Origin: Verrucomicrobiota bacterium
Lineage (GTDB): Bacteria > Chlamydiota > Chlamydiia > Chlamydiales > Rhabdochlamydiaceae
Length of the DNA stretch: 57,486 nucleotides
Reading direction: 5' to 3'
NCBI GenBank assembly: GCA_018239715.1
Contig: JAFEGW010000011.1
Location: forward strand, 1-57,486
Position 1 is the stretch's first letter. Each line of letters opens with the position of its first letter. Below, in pieces: positions 17,411-26,151 of the stretch. The notes beneath the pieces were generated by a model, which saw nothing but the letters and a program-made list of their open reading frames with translations, was not told the DNA's origin and searched no databases. The position numbers and the translations under genes were made by a program.

Positions 17411-18267
17411 AATTATGGATTACAGGATGCCAGGGGCTCGTGGGGACAGCTCTTCGTCACCTCTGCATAAAGGAACAAATCGAATTTGCGGCGACCTCGC
17501 GTCAGGAGGTCGATATTTCTTCTTTGAAACATATCAAAGATTTTCTACATAGCCCCGCAGGAAAAGATGTCACCCACATCATCAACTGCGCAGCCTATAC
17601 CCATGTCGATAAAGCCGAGCAAGAGCCTGAGCAGGCTCGCCAAATCAATGCACTGGGACCTGAAAATCTAGGGACGGTTGCCCATCACTTTGATCTAAAA
17701 ATGCTTCACCTTTCTTCCGATTATGTTTTCGGACTTGTGGGGGACCGGCCGTTCACCGAGACTGATGTTTGCCGGCCCGAAGGCACTTATGCTGTGACAA
17801 AATACGAGGGAGAGCAGCGGCTTCTGGATGCCTTTCCTCAAGCTTGTATTTTGAGAACTTCTTGGGTCTTCGGCAAAGGAGGCAAAAATTTTGTCTCCTC
17901 CATCCTCGATAAAATCCAAAAAGAAGAAAAGCTCTATGTCGTCAGCGATCAGAAAAACCGTTTGACTTATGCCCAAGATTTAGCGCAGACCCTTTTATCC
18001 CTTCTGTGCCATTCAGGAATTTTCCATTTTGCCAATCACGGGGAAACTTCCCGCTTTGAAGTCGCTCAGCAAATGATTCAAACAGCGCAGAGCAAGGGTC
18101 TTTCGATAGCTTGCCGCGAAGTTTTTGCTGTCGATTCCTCCGTCTTTCCTCAACTGGCTAAGCGCCCTCTTTATTCGGCCCTGGATACGACCAAAATCGA
18201 AAACCTGCTCGGAATTTCCCCACGCCCCTGGAAGATCACCATCGAGGATTTTATCCATGCGCTATAA
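17407..18267 (+). CDS. rfbD: dTDP-4-dehydrorhamnose reductase (RfbD)
   Basis: RfbD reduces dTDP-4-keto-rhamnose with NAD(P)H. The 286-residue SDR enzyme has the loop ITGCQGLVGTAL near residue 5, HIINCAAYTHVDKAE near 58, LSSDYVFG near 101, and YAVTKYEGE near 124 (catalytic Tyr-x3-Lys). The start overlaps rfbC by four bases (ATGA), and the 3' end overlaps rfbB by 11 bases. Function is secure at family level; whether the end product is L-rhamnose depends on the other genes. Confidence 0.92.
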   Translation: MKLWITGCQGLVGTALRHLCIKEQIEFAATSRQEVDISSLKHIKDFLHSPAGKDVTHIINCAAYTHVDKAEQEPEQARQINALGPENLGTVAHHFDLKMLHLSSDYVFGLVGDRPFTETDVCRPEGTYAVTKYEGEQRLLDAFPQACILRTSWVFGKGGKNFVSSILDKIQKEEKLYVVSDQKNRLTYAQDLAQTLLSLLCHSGIFHFANHGETSRFEVAQQMIQTAQSKGLSIACREVFAVDSSVFPQLAKRPLYSALDTTKIENLLGISPRPWKITIEDFIHAL

Positions 18268-19225
18268 AAAATTCTTAGTCACGGGAGGAGCCGGTTTTAT
18301 CGGCTCGGCTTTTATCCGCTATGGGCTTCACCATTTGTCACCGGAAAAGATTGTCAATCTCGACCTCTTGACTTATGCAGGCCATGAAAAGAACATGGAA
18401 GGTTTCTTGCATGATCCCCGCCATCTCTTTGTCCGGGGAGATATCTGCGACCGAGAGCTGGTCAAAAAACTCTGCCAAGACCACGGCATTGAAGCGATTG
18501 TCCATTTTGCAGCTGAAAGCCATGTGGACCGGAGCATTCAAAATCCTGCTGCATTTTTAGAAACCAATATACGGGGGACTTTTACCCTCCTCGAAGTCAT
18601 CAGGGAGCTTCCGCATATCCATTTTCATCATATTTCCACCGATGAAGTGTACGGCTCGCTGCACGAAGGTTATTTTAATGAGCATTCCTCTTACCGTCCG
18701 AATTCTCCTTACTCTGCCTCCAAAGCCGCATCAGATCACTTAGTAAGAGCCTGGGGTCATACTTATGGACTCTCGACCACCCTTTCTCATTGCACCAATA
18801 ATTATGGCCCTTATCAGCACGCCGAGAAATTCATCCCTCACATGATCATGAACTGCCTCCAGTCCAAACCGCTGCCTATTTATGGGCAAGGGATCAATGT
18901 GCGCGATTGGCTCTACGTCGACGACCATGCGGAAGCGGTATGGATGATTTTGGAAAAAGGCAAAGCGGGAGAAGTGTACGATATCGGGGGCGAGACCGAA
19001 ATGCGCAATATCGACTTATTGGAGATGCTTATCGAAAGGCTTGCTGCCCGCACTTCTCAAGATCCTAAAAATTTTCGGAATCTCATTACTTGGGTGGCAG
19101 ACCGCCCTGGTCATGACCTTCGCTATGCGATCGATTGCAGCAAAATCAAAACGGAGCTCGGATGGGCGCAGCGGCACACACTGCCCCAAGGCCTTGAAAA
19201 AACTATTGAGTGGTATCTTCAATGA
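18257..19225 (+). CDS. rfbB: dTDP-glucose 4,6-dehydratase (RfbB)
   Basis: RfbB makes dTDP-4-keto-6-deoxyglucose, the substrate of RfbC. The 322-residue protein has VTGGAGFIGSAFIRY near 8-22, VHFAAESHVDRSI near 79, HISTDEVYGSL near 118, YSASKAASDHLVRA near 145, and NNYGPYQ-EKFIP. The start is set at ATG 18257, where the family N-terminus begins; the open frame extends upstream inside rfbD. The stop overlaps the next gene by four bases (ATGA). The partner enzyme RfbA, which would supply dTDP-glucose, is not in the window. Confidence 0.94.
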   Translation: MRYKKFLVTGGAGFIGSAFIRYGLHHLSPEKIVNLDLLTYAGHEKNMEGFLHDPRHLFVRGDICDRELVKKLCQDHGIEAIVHFAAESHVDRSIQNPAAFLETNIRGTFTLLEVIRELPHIHFHHISTDEVYGSLHEGYFNEHSSYRPNSPYSASKAASDHLVRAWGHTYGLSTTLSHCTNNYGPYQHAEKFIPHMIMNCLQSKPLPIYGQGINVRDWLYVDDHAEAVWMILEKGKAGEVYDIGGETEMRNIDLLEMLIERLAARTSQDPKNFRNLITWVADRPGHDLRYAIDCSKIKTELGWAQRHTLPQGLEKTIEWYLQ

Positions 19226-19953
19226 AAAAAATTGCTTGTGTCATTCCTGCCCGTTTGAAATCGACTCGGTTTCCCCGGAAAATCTTATCGCTTCTTCATA
19301 GCAAACCTCTGATCCAATGGGTATGGGAGGCGGCTCGCTCTGTCCCTCTTTTTGATTCTGTCACTGTTGCTGTCGATGCTGACGAAACAGCCGCTGTTGT
19401 TCAGTCCTTTGGAGGACGCTTTATGATGACAGCAGAGAGCTGCCCTTCCGGTACGATGCGTCTGTGCGAGCTCCTCCATCGGAAGAAAATCGATGCCGAT
19501 ATTTTGGTCTGTTGGCAAGGAGACGAGCCGTTCCTTCATGAGAAAATGATTGCGGAGCTTTTACAAACGGCCCAGTCCGATGAAGCCGATGTCTGGACGT
19601 TGAAAAAGAAAATCACTGCTCCTGAAGATATCCATTCTCCTCATATTGCGAAGGTTGCCACGGACAGCGAAGGATATGCTCTTTATTTTTCACGCAGCCC
19701 GATCCCCTATCATCGCGACATGGCAGACACTGTCTATTATAAACACATCGGGATCTATGCCTATACAAGGAACGCTCTGGAGCAGCTAGCGCACCTGCCT
19801 TCTTGCCATCTAGCCGAAGCCGAGCAATTAGAGCAGCTTAACTTTCTCTATCATGGCCTTAAAGTCCGCGTCCATGAGACTTCTCACGAAGGTTTTGGGA
19901 TTGATATTCCAGAACACTTAGAAAAGGCCCACGTGCTAGCTCGCGGCCGCTGA
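19222..19953 (+). CDS. kdsB: CMP-KDO synthetase-like cytidylyltransferase (KdsB)
   Basis: KdsB activates KDO, the inner sugar of lipopolysaccharide, as CMP-KDO. The 243-residue protein has IPARLKSTRFPRKIL (about 7-21), PSGTMRLCE near 79, CWQGDEPFLH near 97, and YFSRSPIPYHRD near 157, all typical of KdsB and not of thymidylyltransferase RfbA. It starts at ATG 19222 overlapping rfbB. Its place as fourth gene of a rhamnose-type operon, where rfbA might be expected, is unusual. It may be a second KdsB or one for a related 3-deoxy sugar acid; the sequence does not settle this. Confidence 0.85.
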   Translation: MKKIACVIPARLKSTRFPRKILSLLHSKPLIQWVWEAARSVPLFDSVTVAVDADETAAVVQSFGGRFMMTAESCPSGTMRLCELLHRKKIDADILVCWQGDEPFLHEKMIAELLQTAQSDEADVWTLKKKITAPEDIHSPHIAKVATDSEGYALYFSRSPIPYHRDMADTVYYKHIGIYAYTRNALEQLAHLPSCHLAEAEQLEQLNFLYHGLKVRVHETSHEGFGIDIPEHLEKAHVLARGR

Positions 19954-20370
19954 CTCGGGTTTGGAGTCTGGAACTGCCGATGGCGCCGCCTCTTTTTGAA
20001 CAAGGAAGCGATATTTCTTCTTATCTTCTTTCAAGATGAGAGAGAAATGATTTTGATATTTGGAAGCGCACCAAACCTTGTAATTTTTTTCTCTGGAATA
20101 CGATTGACCCCCCAAATTCGCCGTGAAGGATTGTGATAGCAAAGGAGCCGCATTTTCGACTGTCGGAAGCTTGTCCACTTTATTCCAATTTTCAGCAATG
20201 AGTTTCATCCGTGCCAAATTATATTGATCTTCAAATACTAAATCGAGAAGCGCTTTCCGCTCCTGGTAGATATGATGGATAGACGATCGAATGAAATAGA
20301 CGGAGAAAAGCCCCACCAAAAAGATGGCAATGACAATCTCAAGTAAAAAGATAGAACTTCTCCGTCTCAT
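19936..20370 (-). CDS. Pseudopilin-like membrane protein
   Basis: The 144-residue protein starts with a basic stretch followed by SSIFLLEIVIAIFLVGLF, which looks like the N-terminal helix of type IV prepilins and pseudopilins, including the Glu at residue 11 in the place of the conserved Glu5. The soluble part has no recognised motif. Such proteins are cut by a prepilin peptidase and build type II secretion pseudopili; Chlamydiae have a partial type II system. It starts three bases after the upstream lipoprotein gene, so the two form an operon. Its 3' end overlaps the kdsB-like gene by 18 bases tail to tail. The pilin call rests only on the N-terminus. Confidence 0.6.
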   Translation of the reverse strand: MRRRSSIFLLEIVIAIFLVGLFSVYFIRSSIHHIYQERKALLDLVFEDQYNLARMKLIAENWNKVDKLPTVENAAPLLSQSFTANLGGQSYSREKNYKVWCASKYQNHFSLILKEDKKKYRFLVQKEAAPSAVPDSKPESAAAS

Positions 20371-20373
20371 AGG

Positions 20374-20973
20374 TTATTGAATGCCGGCGCCTTTGAAAAC
20401 AATTTTCTCATGCGTTTTCTGGTTCACAAGGAACATTTCAATATTCTGGTAGGAATATTTTTGCGGCACGAACACCACTCCGTTGAAAGTCGACAGGGGC
20501 TGGATGATATGCTCCCTTAAAGCTTTCGCTTCATAGTCGGCATCCAGAGCATCGTTGGCTTCGCTCGATTTTATACCATCATAGATCGCAGGAATCACCA
20601 AAGGGAAAATAAATAAGGCTCCGACTCCCCAACCGACCACGCGTCCGGCAGTCGAAGTATGCGCTTTGCTGGCCACCTCATTGACAGAGGCTAAAGGGAT
20701 GTTAAAATTTTGAGGGTTAAAGTAAACAGGATCGGTTGAATTATTTCTGATCGTGAGCTGCAACGGCATATATCCTTCTGAAATCACATTGCGGCCGAGA
20801 TATCTTTTACAGTCGCTGACATCAAAAGCTTTCCAGGAAACAAGGATATCAGAATTTTTTGGCGACTCAACGGCGCTATCTGCCGGAAGAGTGGCAAGTG
20901 TGGAGGCACTGTAGCTTGCACATCCTGTTAATAGAATTAAGCTGGCGATGAGGCATTTCTTACTTTTAGACAT
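20374..20973 (-). CDS. Lipoprotein of unknown function
   Basis: The 199-residue protein begins with a lipoprotein signal (KKCLIASLILLTGCASYS, lipobox LLTGC with Cys near 17). A hydrophobic stretch lies near residues 110-130 (VVGWGVGALFIFPLVIPAI), so part of it may be membrane-embedded. No family is recognised. The start is ATG at 20973 with AAGGAG upstream; the frame is open earlier but lacks a site. It is followed after three bases by the pseudopilin-like gene. Confidence 0.7.
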   Translation of the reverse strand: MSKSKKCLIASLILLTGCASYSASTLATLPADSAVESPKNSDILVSWKAFDVSDCKRYLGRNVISEGYMPLQLTIRNNSTDPVYFNPQNFNIPLASVNEVASKAHTSTAGRVVGWGVGALFIFPLVIPAIYDGIKSSEANDALDADYEAKALREHIIQPLSTFNGVVFVPQKYSYQNIEMFLVNQKTHEKIVFKGAGIQ

Positions 20974-21118
20974 GGAATCTCCTTCGTGATACGGAAAGTA
21001 TATGTCGGCAACGGTCAAAAAACCAGGTTTAAATGAGAGGGCATTCTAACATTTATCTATGTCGTTTTTCAGGGAAGCAGTATTTGCATGAAATGCCGCT
21101 TAATCTCTTTTTGGTTCA

Positions 21119-21412
21119 TTAAACTTTTTTAATGTAAATGGATACAATACCTTTTGTCCTGTCAATATCAATATATTTGTCATCTTTCTTATCCAATACA
21201 GAGGCAACTACTTTGTAAACGGCATCAGACATAGGACTCGTACTATCAACTCGAGTATTATCGTAAAAAATTTTTTGGACTGTATCTTGTTTCCCATCAC
21301 GCCTAGTTAATTGTGCTGTTAAATAATGGTAGCCTAGTCTAGCACTTTGCCCTTGAAAGTCAATTGACTCGTAGTCTGCTTCAGTTTTCGGGAAAAAAAT
21401 CCTTATAGCCAT
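21119..21412 (-). CDS. Small protein of unknown function
   Basis: The 97-residue soluble protein is not recognised. It reads as a compact mixed alpha/beta domain ending in a strand-like VSIYIKKV, with no signal peptide or membrane segment. I choose ATG at 21412 because AAGGAG lies seven bases upstream; an in-frame ATG at 21436 has no site. It stands alone, about 150 bases from the lipoprotein gene. Confidence 0.6.
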   Translation of the reverse strand: MAIRIFFPKTEADYESIDFQGQSARLGYHYLTAQLTRRDGKQDTVQKIFYDNTRVDSTSPMSDAVYKVVASVLDKKDDKYIDIDRTKGIVSIYIKKV

Positions 21413-21681
21413 GCAAGATCTCCTTATAAAATTCATCTAAAGAAAATAATTTGTCTTTGGAGATGCGATTATCTTTAAAAATTGCAGTAAATCCAAAGAC
21501 AATCAAAATTTTAAATCCCAGAAAAATATCAATCCACGAAAATTTATAGATAGCTAAACTTCAGCCTTTCATCTTTAGGGCTCCCCAAAAATCATCCACT
21601 ATCGACTGAAAACTAAATAATAGAACACTCTTCGAGAGTCTCATATATACATATTTTTCGCGTACTGATAAGATTTTTCCC

Positions 21682-22653
21682 ATGAGAAAAGTAATTTTTT
21701 CTTTGGTTTGTGCGATGATGGTTGTCCTTTTGTACCCACGCGTCTTTTCTTTTGTCTACCGCTTAGTCCCTGTGAAATGGTGGAATGAACGGATCGCCTA
21801 CGGTCAGATCCGGGATGTGTGCAATCCCAGGATCGAAGACTATCAGGCGCTGCAAAAATTCCTTGCCAAAGCGCGAAGGCCCTCCCTTGCCCGTTTGGGA
21901 GATATGGAAAAAAGGGCCCGTCATTTTTGCCTGATCGGAAAAGACCCCGTAGAGCTGCCTCAAGAGGGAAAAATCACTGTCAACTGTGGGAAGGACGAGA
22001 AAGAAAACTGCCTTATCATCTATGCCTCTTTCAACAAAGCTTATCCTCAAGGATTGAGACGGCTCGTCGATCATGTGTCAAAATCCGATTTTAAAGGCCA
22101 CATCCTTTATCGCATCGGCGGATGGCCTAATGTGGCAGAAGGAGATTTGAAACTTGCGCATGTTCCCTACGCCTTTAAGCCGTGTTTTTTCAGAGAAGCA
22201 CAGCAGCTCGGATACAGGCGGGTTCTTTGGCTGGATGCCTCGATCCAACCGGTCGTGAGTTTAAATCGCATTTTTGAAGAAATTGCAGCTAAGGGGTATT
22301 TTGCCATCGGAAATGGCCAGTATGTGGCTCCCTTTATCAATGAACAAGCAGCCGCCGGTTTAGGGATTACTTTAAAAGAATGCGAAAAAATCCCTTCCGT
22401 TTCCGCCGGTCTGTTTGGAGTTGATTTCTCGCACGAAAAAGCGGCTCTTGCAATAGCGAAATGGCATCAGGCGGCTCGAGATACTGCGGCATTCTTTTCA
22501 GCACGGCCTGATCAAAATGCGTTATCTGTCATCTTATTTCAGCTGGATATGCAAAATTGGGCTCCTTTAAGCAAGATTGCAGAAAGCTCCGAACTCCTAT
22601 CGAAAAATATTTATTTTAAAATAGACCGAGGCTATGTCCAGTATGGCAAGTAA
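21682..22653 (+). CDS. Membrane-anchored protein, possible glycosyltransferase-like fold
   Basis: The 323-residue protein has one N-terminal membrane anchor (about 4-26) and a soluble domain. The stretch YRRVLWLDASIQPVVSL near 176-192 resembles the acidic nucleotide-sugar site (a strand ending in L-D-x-S) of GT-A glycosyltransferases, and SAGLFGVD with RPDQNALS further on fits that fold. This is a weak resemblance. It overlaps the next gene by about 20 bases, so they are probably co-expressed. If it is a transferase it would act at the membrane, perhaps on the glycan made by the sugar genes nearby; that is inference. Confidence 0.5.
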   Translation: MRKVIFSLVCAMMVVLLYPRVFSFVYRLVPVKWWNERIAYGQIRDVCNPRIEDYQALQKFLAKARRPSLARLGDMEKRARHFCLIGKDPVELPQEGKITVNCGKDEKENCLIIYASFNKAYPQGLRRLVDHVSKSDFKGHILYRIGGWPNVAEGDLKLAHVPYAFKPCFFREAQQLGYRRVLWLDASIQPVVSLNRIFEEIAAKGYFAIGNGQYVAPFINEQAAAGLGITLKECEKIPSVSAGLFGVDFSHEKAALAIAKWHQAARDTAAFFSARPDQNALSVILFQLDMQNWAPLSKIAESSELLSKNIYFKIDRGYVQYGK

Positions 22654-23641
22654 TTTACAGCTTTATCCCAAAGCCTATTTCAACTGGATCCGGCTTAAAA
22701 AAGAGAATAATCCCTCCTTTCCTGTGGAGCCGTGGCAAGTCGAAGACTATCGAGAAGCGTCGATGGAGACCCTTTTCGATCGGCTTGCTGCTTTAGGGCT
22801 TACTCTCACCGAAGAGAACTTTCTTCTGATGGCGGAAAACTATCAAAGCCCTGAAGAACTGACCCATTATTTCTGGTCAAAAAAAGAAAATGAATTCCCT
22901 ATCTATTTGATTTTGTTCGAGCTGTGGCGCCGCTTGCTCCCCGACAGGGAGTCTCTTTCGATCTTTTGCGATGAGCTGGATAACAGGATACAATCTTACC
23001 TCAAAGATCCTTCTCAGGACCATGGGCTGTCCAATACGATGGATCGCCTGGAAGAGCTTTTAGAAGAAAGCACGAATCTAGGTGAAGGGCCGCGCGCCAT
23101 TTTTGCAATGCTCTCGCGTCATGTCGCCCATGATTTGGAAGGATTCCTCTTTGATTACATCTCCGATCAAATCGATGCCCGCCACGACTTAGAGGCCACG
23201 GAATGGCTCAAGACATTCTACCCTTACGTATCCGACACAACGTGCTTTGATTTTCTCCGTGCCCGCCTTTTGATTTTAGCGGATGCGCATGAAGGCAACC
23301 TCGCTTTCAAAAAGCTCTTAACGGAACTGCAGGCAGCGCCCGACCTCGATCTCTCTTTAGAAATCTCTGCTTTTTTGGTCCACCATGGCGATCCCTTTCT
23401 TTTCCAAAAAGCCGCTAAGCTCTGCATCAACCAGATCCAAACAGAAGAAGATTTCCAAGAACTCCTTGCCATTGTGGCTGATTACTGCCATTTTGTGGAA
23501 AAAGACTCCGAAGAACAGCAAATTCAATCGATATTTTCGAAAAGAATGGGCCTTAGCACCCCTACAAAGCTCAAAGCCGACGACCCCGATGTGGCTTTTC
23601 TCCGCCAGATCTTAGAGAATCCGGATTGGGCGAAAATCTAA
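22634..23641 (+). CDS. Helical protein of unknown function
   Basis: The 335-residue soluble protein is acidic, rich in Leu and Glu, and predicted by eye to be nearly all helical, with a repeat-like feel (blocks ending in LL, LF or FL every 35-40 residues), as in HEAT/TPR-type solenoids. No family is recognised. Two starts are possible: ATG 22634, and ATG 22643 with GAGG 11 bases upstream. It overlaps the preceding gene's end and runs 30 bases into the metallophosphoesterase gene on the other strand. Confidence 0.6.
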   Translation: MSSMASNLQLYPKAYFNWIRLKKENNPSFPVEPWQVEDYREASMETLFDRLAALGLTLTEENFLLMAENYQSPEELTHYFWSKKENEFPIYLILFELWRRLLPDRESLSIFCDELDNRIQSYLKDPSQDHGLSNTMDRLEELLEESTNLGEGPRAIFAMLSRHVAHDLEGFLFDYISDQIDARHDLEATEWLKTFYPYVSDTTCFDFLRARLLILADAHEGNLAFKKLLTELQAAPDLDLSLEISAFLVHHGDPFLFQKAAKLCINQIQTEEDFQELLAIVADYCHFVEKDSEEQQIQSIFSKRMGLSTPTKLKADDPDVAFLRQILENPDWAKI

Positions 23642-24352
23642 ATAATCGGCAGCTGTCAGATGGTATTTGATGCCTCGAGCCTCTCCAAAAAGAGGTTTTT
23701 CTTTCTTTAAATAGTGCAAATGGCCGAAGACGCAAATCTGAATTCCAAACTCTTCTAAAATAGCCGAAGTGCGGGAAGGTTGGAGGCCGGCAGAGATCGG
23801 GGGATAGTGAACCATGGCGATCTTGACTTTCGCTGACAGGCTCATTTGCCTTAGGCTCATTTTAAGACGCTCCAGTTCCCTTTCGAAGATAGCTTCTCCT
23901 CCTTCTTCTTCTTTTGCAGCAGGCCGGGCTTTGGGGTTTTCTTGAAAATGGACATAACCATTAAAGTTGTACTCAGGTGTATCCCAGAGTCGAGTACCCC
24001 CGATGGCGATATCGTTCCAATGGAAAGCTGTATTATGGATAAAGTGGACGGAAGGAGGGAAAACTTCCGACATTTTTTTCGCTGAGCTCCACCAATAGTC
24101 ATGGTTGCCGCGGATCATCACTTTAGTCCCTGGAAGGGCATCAATCCATTGCAAATCGATTTTTGCCTCTTCCAGCTTCATCGCCCAGGAAATATCCCCC
24201 GGGAGCAAGATTAAATCCTCAGGCCGGACAAGCTCGCGCCAGGAAGAGGCCATCTTGTCCATATATCCTTGCCACTCCGGCCCAAAAACAGCCATATTTT
24301 TGGAAGGAACGCTTTGCGCTAAATGAAGATCGGCCATCGCCCAAATTTGCAT
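23612..24352 (-). CDS. Calcineurin-like metallophosphoesterase
   Basis: The 246-residue protein carries every motif of the family: DLHLA (Asp8, His10), LPGDISW near 50, RGNHDYWW near 80, VHYPPI near 180, and GHLHY near 214. Together these bind two metal ions. Substrates in the family range from cyclic nucleotides to UDP-diacylglucosamine and phosphoproteins; none can be assigned. No signal peptide is visible, so it is probably cytoplasmic. It is convergent with the helical protein gene, with a 30-base overlap. Confidence 0.88.
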   Translation of the reverse strand: MQIWAMADLHLAQSVPSKNMAVFGPEWQGYMDKMASSWRELVRPEDLILLPGDISWAMKLEEAKIDLQWIDALPGTKVMIRGNHDYWWSSAKKMSEVFPPSVHFIHNTAFHWNDIAIGGTRLWDTPEYNFNGYVHFQENPKARPAAKEEEGGEAIFERELERLKMSLRQMSLSAKVKIAMVHYPPISAGLQPSRTSAILEEFGIQICVFGHLHYLKKEKPLFGEARGIKYHLTAADYLDFRPIRIL

Positions 24353-24394
24353 ATATCCACAACCATTATAATTAAATGAGAAAACATTCTGCTT

Positions 24395-25780
24395 TTAATT
24401 GGCAGAGGGCATATCTAAAGCTGGAAGCTTGGGCTGCCAACTTTCTGCCTTCCATCTTTCTTTAGAAGCTCGCCAAACAAAGGCCGTGGCGACAGAAAGA
24501 TTAGTCCCCATGACAATGAGCCAGAACCACTCAGCAGGCCAATGGAGCCAATTCATCGTCATATAGACCGGAACAAAGCTGACCATCCATAATCCGCAAT
24601 AACAACAGAATAAAAATAGCGTGTCGCGGGCTGCCACAATCAATCCTAAAGAAACGGTATTCAGCCCATAGGCAATAACGGCCAGCCACAGCCAGGGGCT
24701 CATTTGGCTAAATACGGCAGCCAATTGTGGATAGAACGATGAAAATTTAAAACAGCTGATAAAAGTCTGAGGGAAAATAAAGAAAGGGAAAACAAGTATT
24801 AGAGCAAAAATAGATAATAAAACCAATCCGGAAAAGTAAGAATTCCACACTTTGGAATAGTCTTTTTTACCGATTTGATTAGAGGCCGTGGTGACCGTGG
24901 TTTGCAATAAACCATCCCCAATAAAAGTCAGCAAATAGAAAATCGTACTGCCTATGCTAAACACTAATGAATGGGCTTCGCTTTTAGCTGACATAAAGTG
25001 CGATACCAACACCCAATCGCCTAGGGCAGGAAAAGCTCCTAAACCGCGGATGACCCCGGGGCGAATATAATGCCAAAATAAGCTAGGCGAAAATTTCCAG
25101 AGAGAGGTACTGTATTTTTCACGGTTAGAGCGAGCTAGAAAAGCTGTTAATAAAATCACGCACAAGAGCGCTTGCGATAACACCCTACCTAAAGCAGCCC
25201 CCGTCTCTCCTAGGGCTGGGATAATACCCCAACCAAAGATGAGGACAAAATCGAGCCCAATATTTAATAAACAAATGCCAATGGTTAAAAAAACAATAGG
25301 CTGAGTAATTCCTCGTCCCAGATAAAACGCCGTTAAAGCACTCCCCATCGGAAACAAAAAATTAAATATACAGAGCAGCGAAAAATAGTTAGATTCCGAT
25401 GAAGCCACCGATGTCTTCAGATGAAATATGCTTTCAAAAATAAAACTTAAGATTTGCTCAGAAAAAAAACCTAAAGGAACCACTAGGATCATCGAAAGCA
25501 AAGAGAACCAAATGAGCTGCCAAACGCAAGGACCAATACTTTTTAGCTGATTAGCGCCGTGGTATAAGCCCACAAAAGCTTGACCGACGACGATGGCAGA
25601 AATGCATGCAGATTGAAAGACGCGTGCAAGAAAAAAACCATTGAGGCTACCGGCTAGCGCATCTTCGGAAAAATCCGCTAAAAATAGCCTTTCAATGTAC
25701 CCTGTAATGCTGACAATGGCGAGCAAAAACATCACAGGAAGAAAAATCTTCGAGAACTGCTTAAAATTCGGTCGATCCAA
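24395..25780 (-). CDS. MATE-family efflux transporter
   Basis: The 461-residue protein has twelve hydrophobic segments in two halves and the MATE pattern of paired bundles (for example GVIRGLGAFPALGDWVL near 250, equivalent to the start of the second half). MATE proteins export drugs or metabolites with sodium or protons. It begins five bases after the stop of the SH2-like gene, so both are in one operon. It lies 17 kb from the lanthipeptide genes, so I do not link it to peptide export. The specific substrate is unknown. Confidence 0.8.
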   Translation of the reverse strand: MDRPNFKQFSKIFLPVMFLLAIVSITGYIERLFLADFSEDALAGSLNGFFLARVFQSACISAIVVGQAFVGLYHGANQLKSIGPCVWQLIWFSLLSMILVVPLGFFSEQILSFIFESIFHLKTSVASSESNYFSLLCIFNFLFPMGSALTAFYLGRGITQPIVFLTIGICLLNIGLDFVLIFGWGIIPALGETGAALGRVLSQALLCVILLTAFLARSNREKYSTSLWKFSPSLFWHYIRPGVIRGLGAFPALGDWVLVSHFMSAKSEAHSLVFSIGSTIFYLLTFIGDGLLQTTVTTASNQIGKKDYSKVWNSYFSGLVLLSIFALILVFPFFIFPQTFISCFKFSSFYPQLAAVFSQMSPWLWLAVIAYGLNTVSLGLIVAARDTLFLFCCYCGLWMVSFVPVYMTMNWLHWPAEWFWLIVMGTNLSVATAFVWRASKERWKAESWQPKLPALDMPSAN

Positions 25781-25785
25781 TAGAG

Positions 25786-26151
25786 TTATCTTGTCTTAGC
25801 AAATTGTACTAATGGAAAGCAGTCCGCTTCGTCCTTATGCATAATTTCAGGAATGAAGATTTTTAAGTCTTTTGCAAAATGAGGCATCGAATTTCGATAA
25901 AACCATTGGAGTGATGAATAGTCAATGGTGAAAGGAAGATGGTAGAACTCTTCTCCTCTAACAAAAGAAAGATAAAAATGATCTCTCTTTTCACCTTGTC
26001 TTATCAAATAGGTAAAAGAAGGCTTGAGACGCAGTAGAGCTTCAGCCTCAATGCCTGTCAAATCTCCATGCCAAGCACTGTGAGAGGTGATCTCACTGAT
26101 TTTTTCTTGAACCCAGGGGTTCAATATTGTGGCTTGTTGCATAGTATTCAT
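25786..26151 (-). CDS. Stand-alone SH2-like domain protein
   Basis: The 121-residue protein reads like an SH2 domain, the phosphotyrosine-binding module of animal signalling. WHGDLTGIEAEALL (27-40) resembles the opening W-x-G-x-I-x-R-x-x-A-E-x-L-L of SH2. TYLIRQGE (47-54) resembles the FLVRxS strand, with Arg51 as the phosphate-binding arginine. FYLSFV (59-64) resembles the next strand, and YHLPFTID (70-77) supplies a basic residue, His71, where SH2 has its conserved His. Legionella is known to carry SH2 effectors. No secretion signal is visible, as for type III substrates. ATG 26151 has GGAGG five bases upstream. It is the first gene of an operon with MATE. Domain call is by eye and needs a profile search. 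Confidence 0.6.
   Translation of the reverse strand: MNTMQQATILNPWVQEKISEITSHSAWHGDLTGIEAEALLRLKPSFTYLIRQGEKRDHFYLSFVRGEEFYHLPFTIDYSSLQWFYRNSMPHFAKDLKIFIPEIMHKDEADCFPLVQFAKTR

Noticed and set aside
19222-19953. RfbA (glucose-1-phosphate thymidylyltransferase) as fourth rfb gene
   Set aside because: The loop IPARLKSTRFPRK and the WQGDEPF motif belong to CMP-KDO synthetase, not RfbA, which has a GGxGTRL loop.
24395-25780. MATE transporter as the lanthipeptide exporter
   Set aside because: It is 17 kb from the lan genes, in an operon with the SH2-like gene. Class I peptides use ABC exporters.
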